A DNA stretch of 31,038 nucleotides from Bacteroidaceae bacterium (lineage in GTDB: Bacteria > Bacteroidota > Bacteroidia > Bacteroidales > Bacteroidaceae). The DNA is taken from NCBI GenBank assembly GCA_900770665.1, contig CAAGKZ010000026.1:1-31038 (forward strand). The letters run 5' to 3'. The notes beneath the pieces were generated by a model. The model worked only from the letters and a program-made list of their open reading frames with translations, ran no database searches and was not told where the DNA came from. Below, piece by piece: positions 30,572 through 31,038 of this stretch. Position numbers and translations under genes: made by a program. The first letter of the stretch is position 1. Each line of letters begins with the position of its first letter.

Positions 30572-30595
30572 GTCATTCTGCAAATATAGAATGAC
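30572..30595 (-). promoter_or_regulatory. -7 box inside an 8-bp inverted repeat, upstream of the NlpE-like operon
   Basis: The arms GTCATTCT (30572-30579) and AGAATGAC (30588-30595) are perfect inverted copies with an 8-nt spacer. The minus-strand -7 box TATATTTG (30581-30588) matches the consensus and lies between the arms. This looks like an operator covering the promoter. The predicted leader to the ATG at 30433 is about 140 nt. Confidence 0.6.
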
Positions 30596-30717
30596 GCGAA
30601 CGAAGAGTTTTGAAGACTCAGTAGCAAAAAGGTGTGGATAATAGTGTTTACTTTAATAGTTTGTTATATATCTTATTGATGTATTAAATTGGTTGCAGTT
30701 TAAATTTTGTTGAAATT

Positions 30718-30860
30718 GCTTTCGCTCGTTTTGTGTGTAAACAAGTTTACCCACATTAACATTGTTGATTTATTTGTCACTCGCAGTATAACATCAAACA
30801 AGTTTGTGTTAAGCTCGCTTAATCAAGAAATTCGCTTACTCGCAATTTTTAACCTTGTTC
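30718..30860. repeat. diverged copy of the dispersed intergenic repeat
   Basis: GCTCGC/GCGAG-type words flank short hairpins (GTAAAC AA GTTTAC near 30747-30760 and ACATCAAAC AA GTTTGTGT near 30790-30809). This is the same architecture as the repeats at 10.3 and 25.4 kb, for example TTTCGCTCGTTTTGTGTGTAA compared with TTTGCTCGCTTTGTGTGTAA at about 10300-10320. No coding potential. Confidence 0.55.
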
Positions 30861-30895
30861 AGTTATCTTATATTCTTACTTAAGTCTTGCTTTCT

Positions 30896-30916
30896 GTACT
30901 TTTTTGAAAAAAGTAC
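30896..30916. terminator. short perfect hairpin, possible terminator
   Basis: GTACTTTTTT and AAAAAAGTAC are perfect inverted copies around one base. It is A/T-only beyond four pairs, so it is not a strong intrinsic terminator, but such units recur between genes in these bacteria to my knowledge. Confidence 0.4.
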
Positions 30917-31038
30917 CAAAAACGGGGCAGTCGTGTACGGCATTCGGTGCTTCCTTTGTTCAAGAGTCGCTTTGCGACATCTTTCAGTCGGTGCACACCT
31001 CGCCGCTCGCTGCTTGTCGCAATGCTTGGGGTGGCAAG

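Larger units (their letters stand above)
30434..31038. other. non-coding right end of the window
   Basis: No supported reading frame occurs in these 605 bases. It holds the inverted-repeat promoter at 30572-30595, a repeat-like stretch at 30718-30860, a perfect hairpin at 30896-30916 and a GC-richer tail to the window end. The tail may be a degenerate repeat, or the downstream end of a gene beyond the window. Confidence 0.6.

Noticed and set aside
30434..30583. N-terminal extension of the NlpE-like gene
   Set aside because: It begins with TTG and would put the clear lipoprotein signal (from ATG 30433) in the middle of the protein.
30917..31038. Gene fragment at the right edge because of higher GC content
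   Set aside because: Stop codons break the frames examined and no known domain is seen; it also contains a small GTCGC TTT GCGAC hairpin, so it is more like a repeat.

Overview
The window looks like a chromosomal stretch from a member of the Bacteroidales (Bacteroides/Prevotella-like). The evidence is the gene content (DUF4301, DUF4136, DUF1573, PrdX-type deacylase, DpsL-type ferritin, agmatine deiminase of the Porphyromonas-type family, paired PqqL-like M16 peptidases), Bacteroidota promoters (-33 TTTG and -7 TAnnTTTG, 19-20 nt apart at several genes), no obvious Shine-Dalgarno sequences, and many lipoproteins. I see no phage, IS, integron, CRISPR array or rRNA genes. About 21 protein genes, one tRNA and about ten hairpin terminators can be supported.

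Layout. 0.25-2.4 kb (minus): a degenerate ThiE/TenI-like gene, then prs, a terminator, and a small lipoprotein. 2.6-3.1 kb (plus): a DpsL-like ferritin. 3.2-5.7 kb (minus): a tight operon of a DUF2148 Cys-cluster protein, agmatine deiminase and N-carbamoylputrescine amidase, which makes putrescine from agmatine. 6.05-10.26 kb (plus): a periplasmic M16 peptidase and a lipoprotein-type cardiolipin synthase. 10.27-10.49 kb: a polypyrimidine repeat. 10.49-15.1 kb (minus): a CBM9-like protein, a patatin plus outer-membrane-barrel protein, tRNA-Arg(ACG), then a YhhQ-type queuosine-precursor transporter coupled to a radical SAM protein that may be a queuine lyase (QueL). 15.3-17.8 kb (plus): an SLC13-type transporter and a LysR regulator. 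17.9-20.6 kb (minus): an RSH (p)ppGpp synthetase with a ruined hydrolase domain, then a DUF1573 protein. 20.7-22.9 kb (plus): DUF4301, which carries nucleotidyltransferase-like motifs, and an unknown protein. 22.9-24.5 kb (minus): threonine aldolase and prolyl-tRNA deacylase. 24.7-28.55 kb (plus): an unknown protein, a repeat element with 28-bp inverted ends, and a second M16 peptidase. 28.6-30.4 kb (minus): an envelope operon of an NlpE-like lipoprotein, a DUF4136 lipoprotein and an outer-membrane barrel. 30.4-31.04 kb: non-coding, repeat-rich.

Most of the window is housekeeping and envelope biology. The parts that most deserve follow-up are the YhhQ plus radical SAM pair downstream of a tRNA gene, the nucleotidyltransferase-like motifs in DUF4301, the hydrolase-dead RSH, the degenerate ThiE-like protein in front of prs, the inverted repeat over the promoter of the NlpE-like operon, and the dispersed structured repeats at 10.3, 25.4 and 30.8 kb.
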